A stretch of 64,000 nucleotides of DNA from Echinimonas agarilytica (GTDB lineage Bacteria > Pseudomonadota > Gammaproteobacteria > Enterobacterales > Neiellaceae), in contig NZ_JAMQGP010000007.1 of assembly GCF_023703465.1 (NCBI RefSeq), positions 248,001 to 312,000 of the forward strand. The letters run 5' to 3'. This document shows, piece after piece, positions 46,918 through 56,091 of the stretch. The position numbers and the translations under genes are program-made. The notes under the pieces are model-generated. The model was not told the origin of the DNA and searched no databases. It saw only the letters and a program-made list of their open reading frames with translations. Every line of letters starts with the position of its first letter. Position 1 is the first letter of the stretch.

Positions 46918-49575
46918 ATGTCAGTATCAAACTTGGACGAACTCGATTCGTTGGTCGCTCGCGTAAAGGCTGCCCAGAAAGAGTTTGCCAGCTACTCGCA
47001 AGAGCAAGTTGATGAAATTTTCAGAGCCGCATCACTGGCTGCATCTACAGCCCGTATTGAACTTGCTCGCATGGCTGCTGAAGAGTCAGGTATGGGTATT
47101 ATGGAAGACAAAGTGATCAAAAACCACTTTGCTTCAGAGTTCATTTATAACAAGTACAAAGACGAATTAACCTGTGGTGTGATTGAACACAATGACGAAG
47201 GCGGCACAATTACTATTGCTGAGCCTGTTGGAATCGTTTGTGCAATCGTACCAACCACTAACCCAACCTCTACTGCGATCTTTAAAGCGCTGATTAGCCT
47301 TAAGACTCGTAACGGTTGTATCTTCTCGCCACACCCTCGCGCTAAAAATGCAACGAACTTCGCAGCCAAGCTTGTGCTTGATGCTGCAGTAAAAGCAGGT
47401 GCACCAAAAGACATCATCGGTTGGATCGACCAACCGTCAGTTGAGCTGTCAAACGGCTTGATGAAGCATGATGACATCGCATTGATTCTTGCAACCGGTG
47501 GTCCGGGCATGGTTAAAGCAGCTTACTCTTCTGGTAAGCCGGCTATTGGTGTAGGCGCAGGTAACACACCCGTTGTGATTGATGAAACCGCAGATATCAA
47601 ACGTGCTGTTTCTTCTATCTTAATGTCAAAAACATTTGATAACGGCGTAATTTGTGCTTCTGAGCAAGCAGCGATTATTGTTGAAAGCATTTATGATGAC
47701 GTGATTGCTCGTTTTGCAAAATATGGCGCAGCTGTATTGAGCAAAGCCGACGCTGATAAAGTTCGTAAAGTCCTTCTAATCAACGGTGCATTGAACGCAG
47801 CCATCGTAGGTCAACCTGCTTATAAAATTGCAGAACTTGCTGGCGTTACCGTTCCAGTATCCACCAAGATTCTGATTGGCCAAGGCCTTGAAGCGTCTTA
47901 TGATGACGAGTTCTCTCACGAGAAGCTTTCTCCAACTCTGGGTGTTTACAAAGCTAAAGATTTTGATGACGCGGTTCGCCAAGCAGGCATCGTGCTCGAT
48001 ATCGGCGGTGTAGGCCACACCTCTGTACTTTATACCGACCAAGATGCCAATGCAGACCGCATCGCATATTTCGGCGATAAAATGAAGACGGCTCGTATTT
48101 TGATTAACACGCCTTCATCGCACGGTGGTATTGGTGACCTCTACAACTTCGAACTTGCGCCTTCATTGACGCTGGGTTGTGGTTCTTGGGGGGGCAACGC
48201 AATCTCTGAAAACGTTGGTCCAAAACACCTTATCAATAAGAAAATTGTTGCGAAGCGAGCTGAGAACATGTTGTGGCATAAACTCCCTAAATCTATCTAC
48301 TTCCGTCGTGGTTCACTGCCAGTGGCAATGGATGATTTAGATGGCAAAAAACGCGCAATGATCGTGACTGATAGCTTCTTGTTCAACAATGGCTACATTG
48401 ACGACTTACGTAACATCCTAAAAGACAAAGGCATGGAAGTTGAAGTGTTCCACGAAGTGGAAGCTGATCCAACATTGACCATTGTTAAGAAAGGTGCCGA
48501 AGCGTGTAACAACTACCAACCAGACGTTATTCTTGCGGTAGGTGGTGGTTCACCAATGGATGCAGCCAAAATCATGTGGGTGATGTACGAACATCCTGAA
48601 ACTGATTTTGAAGACTTGTCAATGCGCTTTATGGATATCCGTAAACGTATCTACAAGTTCCCCAAAATGGGTTCAAAAGCCGAATTGGTTTGTATCACAA
48701 CGACATCGGGTACAGGTTCAGAAGTAACACCATTCGCGGTTGTAACTGATGATTCAACGGGCCAGAAATACCCATTGGCTGACTATGAGTTGACTCCGAC
48801 TATGGCGGTTGTTGATGCAAACTTAGTCATGGATATGCCTGCTTCATTGTGTGCATTCGGTGGTTACGATGCAGTGACTCACGCGATGGAAGCATATGTT
48901 TCTGTATTGGCGAACGAGTACTCTGACGGCCAGGCTCTGCAAGCACTTAAGTTGCTCAAAGAGTACCTACCAAGTTCTTACAAAAATGGTAAGAGCGACC
49001 CAGTAGCACGTGAAAAAGTTCACAACGCAGCGACTATCGCCGGTATCGCGTTTGCAAACTCATTCCTCGGTGTGTGTCACTCTATGGCTCACAAATTGGG
49101 TGCAGAGTTCCACGTACCGCACGGCTTAGCGAATGCATTGTTGTTGACCAACACAATTCGTTATAACGCAACCAATACACCAACGAAGCAAACTGCGTTC
49201 TCCCAGTACGATCGTCCTAAAGCACGCGCTCGTTATGCAGAAGTTGCAGAGCACTTAGGCTTCCGTGAAGGGAACACCGAAGACAAGTTGAACGCGTTAC
49301 TCGGTTGGTTGGACGAGCTTAAAGCTGAAATTGGCATTCCAATGTCAATCAAAGAAGCTGGCGTTCCAGAAGAAGCATTCTTGGCGAAAGTTGATGAACT
49401 CGCAGTTGATGCATTCGATGACCAATGTACCGGTGCTAACCCACGTTACCCATTGATCAGCGAACTCAAGCAAGTTCTTCTTGATTCTTACTACGGTCGT
49501 CCATACGTGGATGACAGTGAAAAGCCTGCTGAGAAAAAAGCACCTGCAAAGAAAAAAGCAGCTGCTAAAAAGTAA
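46918..49575 (+). CDS. adhE: bifunctional acetaldehyde-CoA/alcohol dehydrogenase AdhE
   Basis: Converts acetyl-CoA to acetaldehyde and then ethanol with NADH during fermentation, forming spirosome filaments. It is 885 aa. The N-terminal aldehyde dehydrogenase has the catalytic cysteine C246 in NGVICASEQ. The C-terminal iron-dependent alcohol dehydrogenase begins near residue 450 and has GGGSPMDAAK, TTSGTGSEVTPFAV and the His-rich CHSMAHKLG and FHVPHG metal ligands. The Lys/Ala-rich tail resembles that of E. coli AdhE. AGGAG lies seven bases before the ATG. It is monocistronic with its own terminator, and its promoter carries an FNR box. Confidence 0.97.
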   Translation: MSVSNLDELDSLVARVKAAQKEFASYSQEQVDEIFRAASLAASTARIELARMAAEESGMGIMEDKVIKNHFASEFIYNKYKDELTCGVIEHNDEGGTITIAEPVGIVCAIVPTTNPTSTAIFKALISLKTRNGCIFSPHPRAKNATNFAAKLVLDAAVKAGAPKDIIGWIDQPSVELSNGLMKHDDIALILATGGPGMVKAAYSSGKPAIGVGAGNTPVVIDETADIKRAVSSILMSKTFDNGVICASEQAAIIVESIYDDVIARFAKYGAAVLSKADADKVRKVLLINGALNAAIVGQPAYKIAELAGVTVPVSTKILIGQGLEASYDDEFSHEKLSPTLGVYKAKDFDDAVRQAGIVLDIGGVGHTSVLYTDQDANADRIAYFGDKMKTARILINTPSSHGGIGDLYNFELAPSLTLGCGSWGGNAISENVGPKHLINKKIVAKRAENMLWHKLPKSIYFRRGSLPVAMDDLDGKKRAMIVTDSFLFNNGYIDDLRNILKDKGMEVEVFHEVEADPTLTIVKKGAEACNNYQPDVILAVGGGSPMDAAKIMWVMYEHPETDFEDLSMRFMDIRKRIYKFPKMGSKAELVCITTTSGTGSEVTPFAVVTDDSTGQKYPLADYELTPTMAVVDANLVMDMPASLCAFGGYDAVTHAMEAYVSVLANEYSDGQALQALKLLKEYLPSSYKNGKSDPVAREKVHNAATIAGIAFANSFLGVCHSMAHKLGAEFHVPHGLANALLLTNTIRYNATNTPTKQTAFSQYDRPKARARYAEVAEHLGFREGNTEDKLNALLGWLDELKAEIGIPMSIKEAGVPEEAFLAKVDELAVDAFDDQCTGANPRYPLISELKQVLLDSYYGRPYVDDSEKPAEKKAPAKKKAAAKK

Positions 49576-49595
49576 CTTCACCTCATCAGTGAATG

Positions 49596-49624
49596 AAAAA
49601 GCCGACTTTATGTCGGCTTTTTGT
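49596..49624 (+). terminator. adhE terminator
   Basis: AAAAAGCCGAC pairs with GTCGGCTTTTT around a five-base loop about 20 bp after the stop. Confidence 0.88.
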
Positions 49625-49683
49625 TGCGTCAAATTTGGCAACTAACTATTCTTGCGTTCTTTTTGGTTTTGCGGGATTAAATC

Positions 49684-50067
49684 GTGAAGAAGAAACTCTG
49701 CCCTTGTGGTAGCAACCAGACATACAAGGATTGCTGTGGCGTTATCCACCTCAAACCTAAATTAGCACGTCACCCAGAGCAGCTTATGCGAGCGCGCTAT
49801 ACCGCGCACACTCAAAATAACATTAGTTTTATCTTCAATAGCTGGCATCCAAGTACTCGGCCTGAGTCCTCAGAACCCGTTGAAGAATGGAACAGTCAGT
49901 GCTCATGGTTAGCTTTGAATGTGGCGCAGTCGCGTAAAGTGGGAACCAAAGGTTTTGTTGAGTTTGTTGCTTTGTACCGTCAAGCCGGACAGTTGAAGCA
50001 ACATCATGAAGAGGCCAATTTCAGATTTGAAAAAGGCCAATGGTGGTATATGAACCAAAGTACATAA
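49684..50067 (+). CDS. YchJ-family protein with SecC zinc motif
   Basis: A 127-aa protein starting with GTG. It opens with a SecC-type zinc motif (CPCGSNQTYKDCCG) followed by the YchJ/UPF0225 middle domain (PEQLMRARYTAHT, WLALNV, VGTKGFVEFVALY). The E. coli YchJ has a second SecC motif at its C-terminus that is absent here, so this is a shorter version. The function is unknown. Confidence 0.8.
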   Translation: MKKKLCPCGSNQTYKDCCGVIHLKPKLARHPEQLMRARYTAHTQNNISFIFNSWHPSTRPESSEPVEEWNSQCSWLALNVAQSRKVGTKGFVEFVALYRQAGQLKQHHEEANFRFEKGQWWYMNQST

Positions 50068-50144
50068 CAACACCGTAACAGTTCGTCTACTATACTAATA
50101 AGTAGTTGTAGCACACTTTAAAAACACACTTTCAAGGAAGTCAC

Positions 50145-51173
50145 ATGAATAAGCAAATATCTGCGATAGGCATCGCTCTAGCTCTAGGTACAATGAGCAC
50201 GGCAAATGCTGAAATCCTTAAAATCCCTCAACAAAGCGGGTGGTCTGGCTTTGCTGGAATTGGCGTCGCTTATAACGATTACAGCTCAAACTTAATTGCG
50301 GGTAATACGTTTTCTGATTTAGACAATGATGTGATCACCTCAGTAGATCAATCCGCGCCTTCTGAAAGCAATATTGGTGGCATGCCATTATTTGATATTC
50401 GTTATACCTTTGCAGAAGAACGCGGTCAGCTCTTTCTTGGTACCTTGATCCAAGATGCTGTGCGCCTCGACTTCACACAACAATTCGGTTATCGCCAAGA
50501 ACTGTCTGACAAGAGTATCGTGTCGGGCGCATTCGTGTTTTCTGGTATGCCCGCAAAATACTGGGAAGATGCTTACTTAGAGAATGAGCGTCGTCGGGAA
50601 ACTGACCGCAAATCCAGCGGTGTTCGCTTTGCTTGGTCACATATTGGCGGCACAGGATTCGCGGTAAACTACACATACCGTAAAATCGATATCGATGAAG
50701 ATCGCAACGGCGAATCAGCTGTTGAAACAGGTATGATCACACTTGAAGAGCAACGACTTCTTCAACGCGACGGTAAGCACCACAAAGTAGAGTTAAATTA
50801 CAACTACTTTATGAGTAAACAAACAATTCTCACGCCTGCGTTTATTTACACTAATCGCGATATGGACGGAGAAGCAATCGGTGGCGACGGTTATGCTGGC
50901 CAAGTGACCATGACTCACTTTGCAGCACCTTACACATTTATCGTCAACGGATATTATGGCGTTCGTAATTCTGATGAAGAAAATCCAATCTATGACGAAA
51001 AAACAGATGCGGACGAGTACGGTATAAACGCCACTATGTTCTACTCTAAAATCTTTGGATTGGAAGGTTGGTCAGGAATTTTGTCAGCGTCTTACTTTGA
51101 AAGTGATTCAGACGTTGAATTCCATAGCATGGACACTAAATCGGTGAACGCTGCAATGCTTTACCGCTTTTAA
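50145..51173 (+). CDS. outer membrane protein, DUF2860-like
   Basis: A 342-aa exported protein with a signal peptide cleaved near residues 20-22 (STANA/EI). The mature part has alternating hydrophobic beta strands and ends in a C-terminal aromatic (LYRF), the signature of an outer membrane beta-barrel. The start WSGFAGIGVAYNDYSSN resembles the DUF2860 proteins of vibrios. No plug or transport specificity can be deduced. It overlaps the converging hypothetical gene by 4 bp. Confidence 0.7.
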   Translation: MNKQISAIGIALALGTMSTANAEILKIPQQSGWSGFAGIGVAYNDYSSNLIAGNTFSDLDNDVITSVDQSAPSESNIGGMPLFDIRYTFAEERGQLFLGTLIQDAVRLDFTQQFGYRQELSDKSIVSGAFVFSGMPAKYWEDAYLENERRRETDRKSSGVRFAWSHIGGTGFAVNYTYRKIDIDEDRNGESAVETGMITLEEQRLLQRDGKHHKVELNYNYFMSKQTILTPAFIYTNRDMDGEAIGGDGYAGQVTMTHFAAPYTFIVNGYYGVRNSDEENPIYDEKTDADEYGINATMFYSKIFGLEGWSGILSASYFESDSDVEFHSMDTKSVNAAMLYRF

Positions 51174-51664
51174 GCAACGTGTTGGCGAGATTGGTTTAAC
51201 ATCGCCAGCAATGCTTGATCAGCAGCCTGCCAATTGGCAGGCTGTTTCGTTTCTGGCTCTGAGCCTTGAACCTGAGCTTGCCGTAACGGGCTCATCGTCG
51301 CCAATACATCAGCATTGATGCGACTCTGTTCCGGACCGCAAAGTGCGTCTGGATTTAAACAGTTCAACAGGTGAACCGCCGACATTCCACCGTTGTTCAT
51401 TGCATCAGCCTTATCAGTTGAGAGTAAAGCCTCTGGCGCACTATAAAGAGCTTGCTCTGGCGGTAAATCAAATTGTTCGCGTAAAGAGGAAGGTAAAGGG
51501 TGTTGAGTCTCAAGTTGATGAAATTGAGCCTGGTCTCGCACATCTTCGGATAGCATTGCCAGCAACAACCTAAATTTGTCTGAATCACCACCATGCGCAC
51601 AGTCATTTAACTGTGTACCTAGCTGCCATTCATCTCTTAGCGGTTGGGTTGCTTGTATCGTCAC
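51170..51664 (-). CDS. hypothetical protein
   Basis: An unrecognised 164-aa protein without signal peptide or membrane helix, rich in Gln, Leu and Pro. It has an acidic first half (LLAMLSEDVRDQAQFHQL) and a C-terminal LLAMLNQSRQ echo of the same pattern. It converges on the outer membrane protein gene with a 4-bp overlap of stop codons. Confidence 0.55.
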   Translation of the reverse strand: MTIQATQPLRDEWQLGTQLNDCAHGGDSDKFRLLLAMLSEDVRDQAQFHQLETQHPLPSSLREQFDLPPEQALYSAPEALLSTDKADAMNNGGMSAVHLLNCLNPDALCGPEQSRINADVLATMSPLRQAQVQGSEPETKQPANWQAADQALLAMLNQSRQHVA

Positions 51665-51852
51665 TGCAATCTTCGTTCGTTATGTGCTCCCTTATTTATC
51701 GGCCACCTACGCTTAACCTTTAGTGGTTTTTAAGCACTTTTAAAATTGAATAAAATACCGCCTAAATTCAGTAAGAATCAGCTCATAATCAGACCAAACA
51801 AGCTTAAAAACATCTCCCTTGAATAGTATTTAATCAAACGTAAAATTAGTGC

Positions 51853-51880
51853 TTTACAACATAGATTAGATTTGTATAAT
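51853..51880 (+). promoter_or_regulatory. promoter of tRNA-Tyr
   Basis: TTTACA (51853-51858) and TATAAT (51875-51880) with a 16-bp spacer are followed by a GC-rich discriminator (GCGTGCC) and the tRNA 14 bp further on. This is a stringently controlled stable-RNA type of promoter. Confidence 0.75.
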
Positions 51881-51893
51881 GCGTGCCTCGGTT

Positions 51894-51978
<85 letters not shown>

Positions 51979-52060
51979 CTTTCCACTTAGTTCTTTACGA
52001 ACTTCCTAATACAAAGCCTTGTGTTACACTCTTCTAAAATAGCAATTTTAAGTTTTCTGG

Positions 52061-53716
52061 ATGAATCCTAAACTCGACTTCGAACGAGCCAAAGTTTTAA
52101 TTGTTGATGACCAACGCGCATTCCAAGTGACACTCAAGGGGATGCTGTTGAATCTTGGAATGAAAGATATTCAATTTGTTGAGTCTTCAGACGCAGCCAT
52201 TCGAGCGTGTCGTGCCAAAGCATTTGATATTGTGTTGGCAGACTACAATTTAGGCCATGGAAAAAACGGCCGCCAATTGCTGGATACGCTTCGCGAGAAA
52301 CGTTTGCTCGCTCCTCATACAATATTCTTTATCATTTCAGGCGAGGCCACCCGCGGTGTTGTACTAGGCGCTCTTGAGAGAGAACCCGATGATTACATGG
52401 TGAAACCATTTTCACTGCGGCAGTTATCGTCACGACTTCAACGAGCCGCCACCAAACACCAAGAAATGAGAGAGGTGTTCTCCGCGCTACACAATGACGA
52501 CATCGATCTCGCCATTGAAACCTGCGAATCATTGCTCAAAGCAAGTAGTCGTTACAGCTCAATTTGTATAAAAATATTAGCTGAACAGCACCGCCTAGCC
52601 GGCAACTTGGACACATCAGAGAAACTCCTTCGCGACATATTAGAGTCACGTGACATTCTCTGGGCACGAGTATCGCTCGGGCACACGCTCAATAAGGCAA
52701 GCCGACATAACGAAGTCCTCGACTTACTTGGGCCAGTGATGAAGCAAAATCCCTTGGTGGTCGAAGCTCAAGATTGTTTGGCCGAAGCTTACCAAGCTAT
52801 GGACGAGGGCGACAAAGCGCTACGTATACTGCGCAATGCCACTACCATTTCACCATTTACTTCCGAGCGACAGCTCAAGCTTGCTAATTTAGCGCGCAGG
52901 CAAGAAGAATATCTCATCGCCCAAGAAGCGTTTAAACAAGTCTTCGATTTAAGCCAAAGAGCGATTGAAAAAAACACGGAACACATGTGTAACTATGTGC
53001 GCGCAACCATCGAAGCAGCCTTAGACACATCTGATGAGCAACTGGCAAAACGCCTTGAAACCGAAGTATTCAATACACTCATGCGGGCTCGACAAGATGC
53101 ACAATACAATGGCTTTGATTTTCAAAATTATGAAGACTTGGTCAATGCTCATAAATACGCTTCTCGAGGCGATCTATTACGCGCCAAAAAACTGTATTAC
53201 AAAGCCACTGAACGCTACGACAACAAGTCAGAAGAAACCGAGCTACCCTTCGATTTTTTGAACGAAAGCCTCAATACCGTGGCTCTAATAGGCGAGTTAG
53301 AAGAAGCGCAAAAACTGCTGAACAAGGCCAAAGAAAGCGATACAGTGAATCCGTTTTTATTGTCTACTGTTGTTGCTCACTCCGATGCCTCAACCGGCGT
53401 AGAAGCGCTTAATACTCAGTTTCAGGTTCATAGCCGCCAAGGAATGAAGGCTTACGATGAAGCTCAATATGGTAAGGCCATTGAGGAGTTTGAAGTAGCG
53501 CTGCAGGTTGCACCTACAAACACTGGGGCAGCACTCAACTTGGCACAAACTCTACTCAAAAACTTAGCAGAACAAAAAAAACCAAGCAAAGCTCAAATTA
53601 AGCGCTGCGAAGAACTGTTTAGGCTGGTCGACAAAGTTCGATTACCCAGCCAACATCGCAATCGTAGAAAAGATTTGTGGCAGCAGTTACAACAAATTCA
53701 ACAAGGCGGCAGATAA
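52061..53716 (+). CDS. response regulator with tetratricopeptide-like C-terminal domain
   Basis: A 551-aa protein. An N-terminal receiver domain (about residues 10-130) has the DD acidic pair in LIVDDQ, the phosphorylatable aspartate in IVLADYNLG and the lysine in YMVKPFS. A long helical region follows (about 140-545) with TPR-like repeats. There is no DNA-binding or enzymatic output domain, so it probably acts through protein-protein contacts, like VieB-type regulators. No cognate kinase is adjacent. Confidence 0.82.
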   Translation: MNPKLDFERAKVLIVDDQRAFQVTLKGMLLNLGMKDIQFVESSDAAIRACRAKAFDIVLADYNLGHGKNGRQLLDTLREKRLLAPHTIFFIISGEATRGVVLGALEREPDDYMVKPFSLRQLSSRLQRAATKHQEMREVFSALHNDDIDLAIETCESLLKASSRYSSICIKILAEQHRLAGNLDTSEKLLRDILESRDILWARVSLGHTLNKASRHNEVLDLLGPVMKQNPLVVEAQDCLAEAYQAMDEGDKALRILRNATTISPFTSERQLKLANLARRQEEYLIAQEAFKQVFDLSQRAIEKNTEHMCNYVRATIEAALDTSDEQLAKRLETEVFNTLMRARQDAQYNGFDFQNYEDLVNAHKYASRGDLLRAKKLYYKATERYDNKSEETELPFDFLNESLNTVALIGELEEAQKLLNKAKESDTVNPFLLSTVVAHSDASTGVEALNTQFQVHSRQGMKAYDEAQYGKAIEEFEVALQVAPTNTGAALNLAQTLLKNLAEQKKPSKAQIKRCEELFRLVDKVRLPSQHRNRRKDLWQQLQQIQQGGR

Positions 53717-53794
53717 GCCAGCTTTTCATTAACAAAAGGTACAAGGATGGGTACACTAGTGCAAAATCTAATAACTTATTGCAAGGGACACTCG

Positions 53795-54121
53795 ATGTAT
53801 CGCCTTTTGCCAGTTTCTTTAATGTGCTTCGCTTCGCTTACAGCCTGCACAACAAACTCCACCTCTTGCGAAGAAATCGAAAATATTATCGCTCAGCGCC
53901 ATGAATGTGATGAATTAGAACGCCGAATTCGTCAGTCTGAATCAATTGTTGTTCGTAGCAATCTCGAAGAAGTATACGAAAAGCAATGCGTAGAAATTCG
54001 CTTTTACCGCGACAGTTTTAACGATGACCAAGTGTGCTCTAAAAAACAAACCACAGCCGCAACCAATGCTGCTGAAGATAATCTAAAAGACACGAAAGAA
54101 GCCGAAGCTACCCCCTTCTAA
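53795..54121 (+). CDS. small lipoprotein, unknown function
   Basis: A 108-aa predicted lipoprotein. The start at 53795 gives a signal peptide with lipobox LTAC (Cys about residue 18); an ATG at 53747 would bury it. The mature part has several further cysteines (SCEEIE, RHECDELE, KQCVEI, VCSKK) and a charged helix, with an Ala/Thr/Glu-rich tail. No family is recognised. Confidence 0.6.
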   Translation: MYRLLPVSLMCFASLTACTTNSTSCEEIENIIAQRHECDELERRIRQSESIVVRSNLEEVYEKQCVEIRFYRDSFNDDQVCSKKQTTAATNAAEDNLKDTKEAEATPF

Positions 54122-54141
54122 ACATACCCGTCAAATCACTT

Positions 54142-54182
54142 TTAGTGTGAACATGCAATCATTTTTGCATGTGCACACTTTA
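54142..54182 (+). terminator. terminator after the small lipoprotein gene
   Basis: AGTGTG-A-ACATGCAA pairs with TTGCATGT-G-CACACT through a single mismatch, with AT-rich ends. It lies 20 bp after the stop. Confidence 0.6.
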
Positions 54183-54240
54183 AAATGTAAACGTTATCAG
54201 ACACATTTAAATCTGGATTAATAATTCGGAACTTTAGACT

Positions 54241-54939
54241 ATGGATATCGGCGTTGCATATGCAATTCGCGGAACAACGGATGTAAGTGGCATTGAGAAA
54301 CAAGTTGCATCGCTGTCTCAACTACAATGGCAGCAACGTCCTATTCGCAATGCTTGCTTTTCAGACCGCACAACACATGGTGTCACAGACTCCATTCTAT
54401 TTCGCCATGACTGGCTGCCCGCCTACTCCAAACGCGGCTTTAAACAACTCCAACACAGTATTATCGACTGGTGCAAGCGCAATCATCGCCAACCTCACGA
54501 TATGCTTCCGATTATGGAAGAGCGTAACAGCGAAACCCGCATTTATACTTTTCTTGACTGGGTTCACTGGCAACATTTACTCATCCCAATTATTTCAGAC
54601 TTAGCATCTACCTTCGAATCTCCCAAAGGCGTGTTAACCCGCGCAGCACTCGTAAAGCTAAAGGCTGGAGCTACTATTCCAATCCATCAAGATGCCCAGC
54701 GCATGGCACAAATCAGCCATAGAATTCATATTCCCATCAATGACTGCCCCGATTGCGTCTATTCCATAGGCGGTCAGGAATTTTCCATGAAGCAAGGTAA
54801 CATTTATGATTTTAATAACCGGTGGGATCATGGTGTTCAGAATCGAGGGAGTGTGGATCGAATCAATTTGATGTTGGAATATCTACCAGAGCCAGAGTGG
54901 GTATACCCCACTCCGCTCTTACTGACAGGCAATGCTTAG
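54241..54939 (+). CDS. aspartyl/asparaginyl beta-hydroxylase-like dioxygenase
   Basis: A 232-aa protein with the double-stranded beta-helix of Fe(II)/2-oxoglutarate oxygenases in the AspH/LpxO/cupin-like group. The iron ligands can be read as the His and Asp of TIPIHQDAQR and the His of NNRWDHGVQNRG. The downstream arginine in VDRINLMLEY would bind 2-oxoglutarate. The substrate is unknown and no membrane helix is present. Confidence 0.75.
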   Translation: MDIGVAYAIRGTTDVSGIEKQVASLSQLQWQQRPIRNACFSDRTTHGVTDSILFRHDWLPAYSKRGFKQLQHSIIDWCKRNHRQPHDMLPIMEERNSETRIYTFLDWVHWQHLLIPIISDLASTFESPKGVLTRAALVKLKAGATIPIHQDAQRMAQISHRIHIPINDCPDCVYSIGGQEFSMKQGNIYDFNNRWDHGVQNRGSVDRINLMLEYLPEPEWVYPTPLLLTGNA

Positions 54940-54956
54940 TAACAACTGGCTTTCAA

Positions 54957-55121
54957 CTAGAAAACAAGCTCGGCAACAAACTGCTCTACGGATAAATGAC
55001 GTTTAAAGTACGCATATTCCATATCTCTGCGAAAACTAACAGGGTCAATTTTAACTCTCGGATGATGTTCTTTGACCCAGTTCTTAACATGAGTTTGCCA
55101 TGTAAAAAAATTACTAGCCAT
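54957..55121 (-). CDS. putative 54-aa small protein
   Basis: A frame with a perfect ribosome binding site: GGAGG lies five bases before the ATG at 55121. It has 54 codons and a TAG stop, and it converges on the dioxygenase gene. The peptide is soluble, basic and aromatic-rich, with [28 protein letters not shown] and [10 protein letters not shown], suggesting a small helical domain. No family is recognised. Confidence 0.6.
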   Translation of the reverse strand: MASNFFTWQTHVKNWVKEHHPRVKIDPVSFRRDMEYAYFKRHLSVEQFVAELVF

Positions 55122-55213
55122 ACTACCTCCTCATAAGTGAATTCGTTTGGTGCTTGTTTGCACCCAATCTGTTTGCGACAATCGGCCCCACTTCCCCGAT
55201 AAAAAAATTTGCT

Positions 55214-56032
55214 ATGTCTGACTTTAAAATTATCTCATTCAACATTAATGGTCTTCGTGCTCGCCTTCACCAGCTTCAGGCCATCATCGACAAGCACCAG
55301 CCAGACGTGATTGGTTTACAAGAAATCAAAGTTCACGACGACGCTTTTCCGCTTGAAGCGGTTGAAGCCATGGGCTATCACGTTGCATTTCATGGTCAAA
55401 AAGCACATTACGGTGTCGCTATGATGACCAAGCTCAAACCTGACTCCATCGAAAAAGGGTTTCCAACTGACACTGAAGAAGCTCAACGCCGAATGATCAC
55501 GGTTAATTTAACCTTACCTAACGGTGAAAAGATCAAAGTGATGAACGGATATTACCCTCAAGGTGAAAGCCAAGATCACCCTGTAAAATTCCCATACAAG
55601 CGCCAATTTTACATCGATCTCCAAAATTATTTGGAGGCGAACACAACGCCTGATGACAACTTAGTGCTCATTGGTGACATGAATATTTCGCCAACCGATG
55701 CTGATATTGGTATTGGCGAAAACAACGCCAAACGTTGGCTTAAAACAGGTAAATGTAGCTTTTTACCCGAAGAGCGTGAATGGCTAAAAACGCTAATGAA
55801 CTTCGGTTTTAGCGATACATTCCGCACACTGCACCCAGATACAAACGACCGCTTCAGCTGGTTTGATTACCGCTCTAAAGGCTTTAATGACAATCGCGGT
55901 CTGCGAATTGATTTACTGCTTGCCACTGACAGTATGAATAAGCGCGTGTTCGAAAGTGATGTTGATTATGAACTTAGAGGCATAGAAAAGCCATCTGATC
56001 ACGCACCAGTATGGTCAACTTTCCGCTTCTAG
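55214..56032 (+). CDS. xthA: exodeoxyribonuclease III
   Basis: AP endonuclease/3'-5' exonuclease of base excision repair, 272 aa. The start at 55214 gives [17 protein letters not shown]; an ATG at 55154 would add 20 unlikely residues. Catalytic residues are in GLQEIKV (Glu), NGYYPQG (Tyr), GDMNISPTD (Asp, Asn) and KPSDHAPV (Asp, His). It converges on the permease gene, with a shared hairpin between. Confidence 0.95.
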   Translation: MSDFKIISFNINGLRARLHQLQAIIDKHQPDVIGLQEIKVHDDAFPLEAVEAMGYHVAFHGQKAHYGVAMMTKLKPDSIEKGFPTDTEEAQRRMITVNLTLPNGEKIKVMNGYYPQGESQDHPVKFPYKRQFYIDLQNYLEANTTPDDNLVLIGDMNISPTDADIGIGENNAKRWLKTGKCSFLPEEREWLKTLMNFGFSDTFRTLHPDTNDRFSWFDYRSKGFNDNRGLRIDLLLATDSMNKRVFESDVDYELRGIEKPSDHAPVWSTFRF

Positions 56033-56048
56033 GTCATAGGCGAGATCA

Positions 56049-56078
56049 AAAACAGGGCTCATAGGAGCCCTGTTTTCA
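56049..56078. terminator. bidirectional terminator between xthA and the permease gene
   Basis: AAAACAGGGCTC pairs perfectly with GAGCCCTGTTTT over a four-base loop, 16 bp after xthA and 13 bp before the stop of the converging gene. Both strands have T runs. Confidence 0.88.
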
Positions 56079-56091
56079 CTATAAATGCGAA

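Noticed and set aside
49505-49575. Lys/Ala-rich tail of AdhE as a possible novel extension or histone-like fusion
   Set aside because: As I recall it, E. coli AdhE ends in a similar Lys/Ala-rich tail, so this is ordinary for the family.
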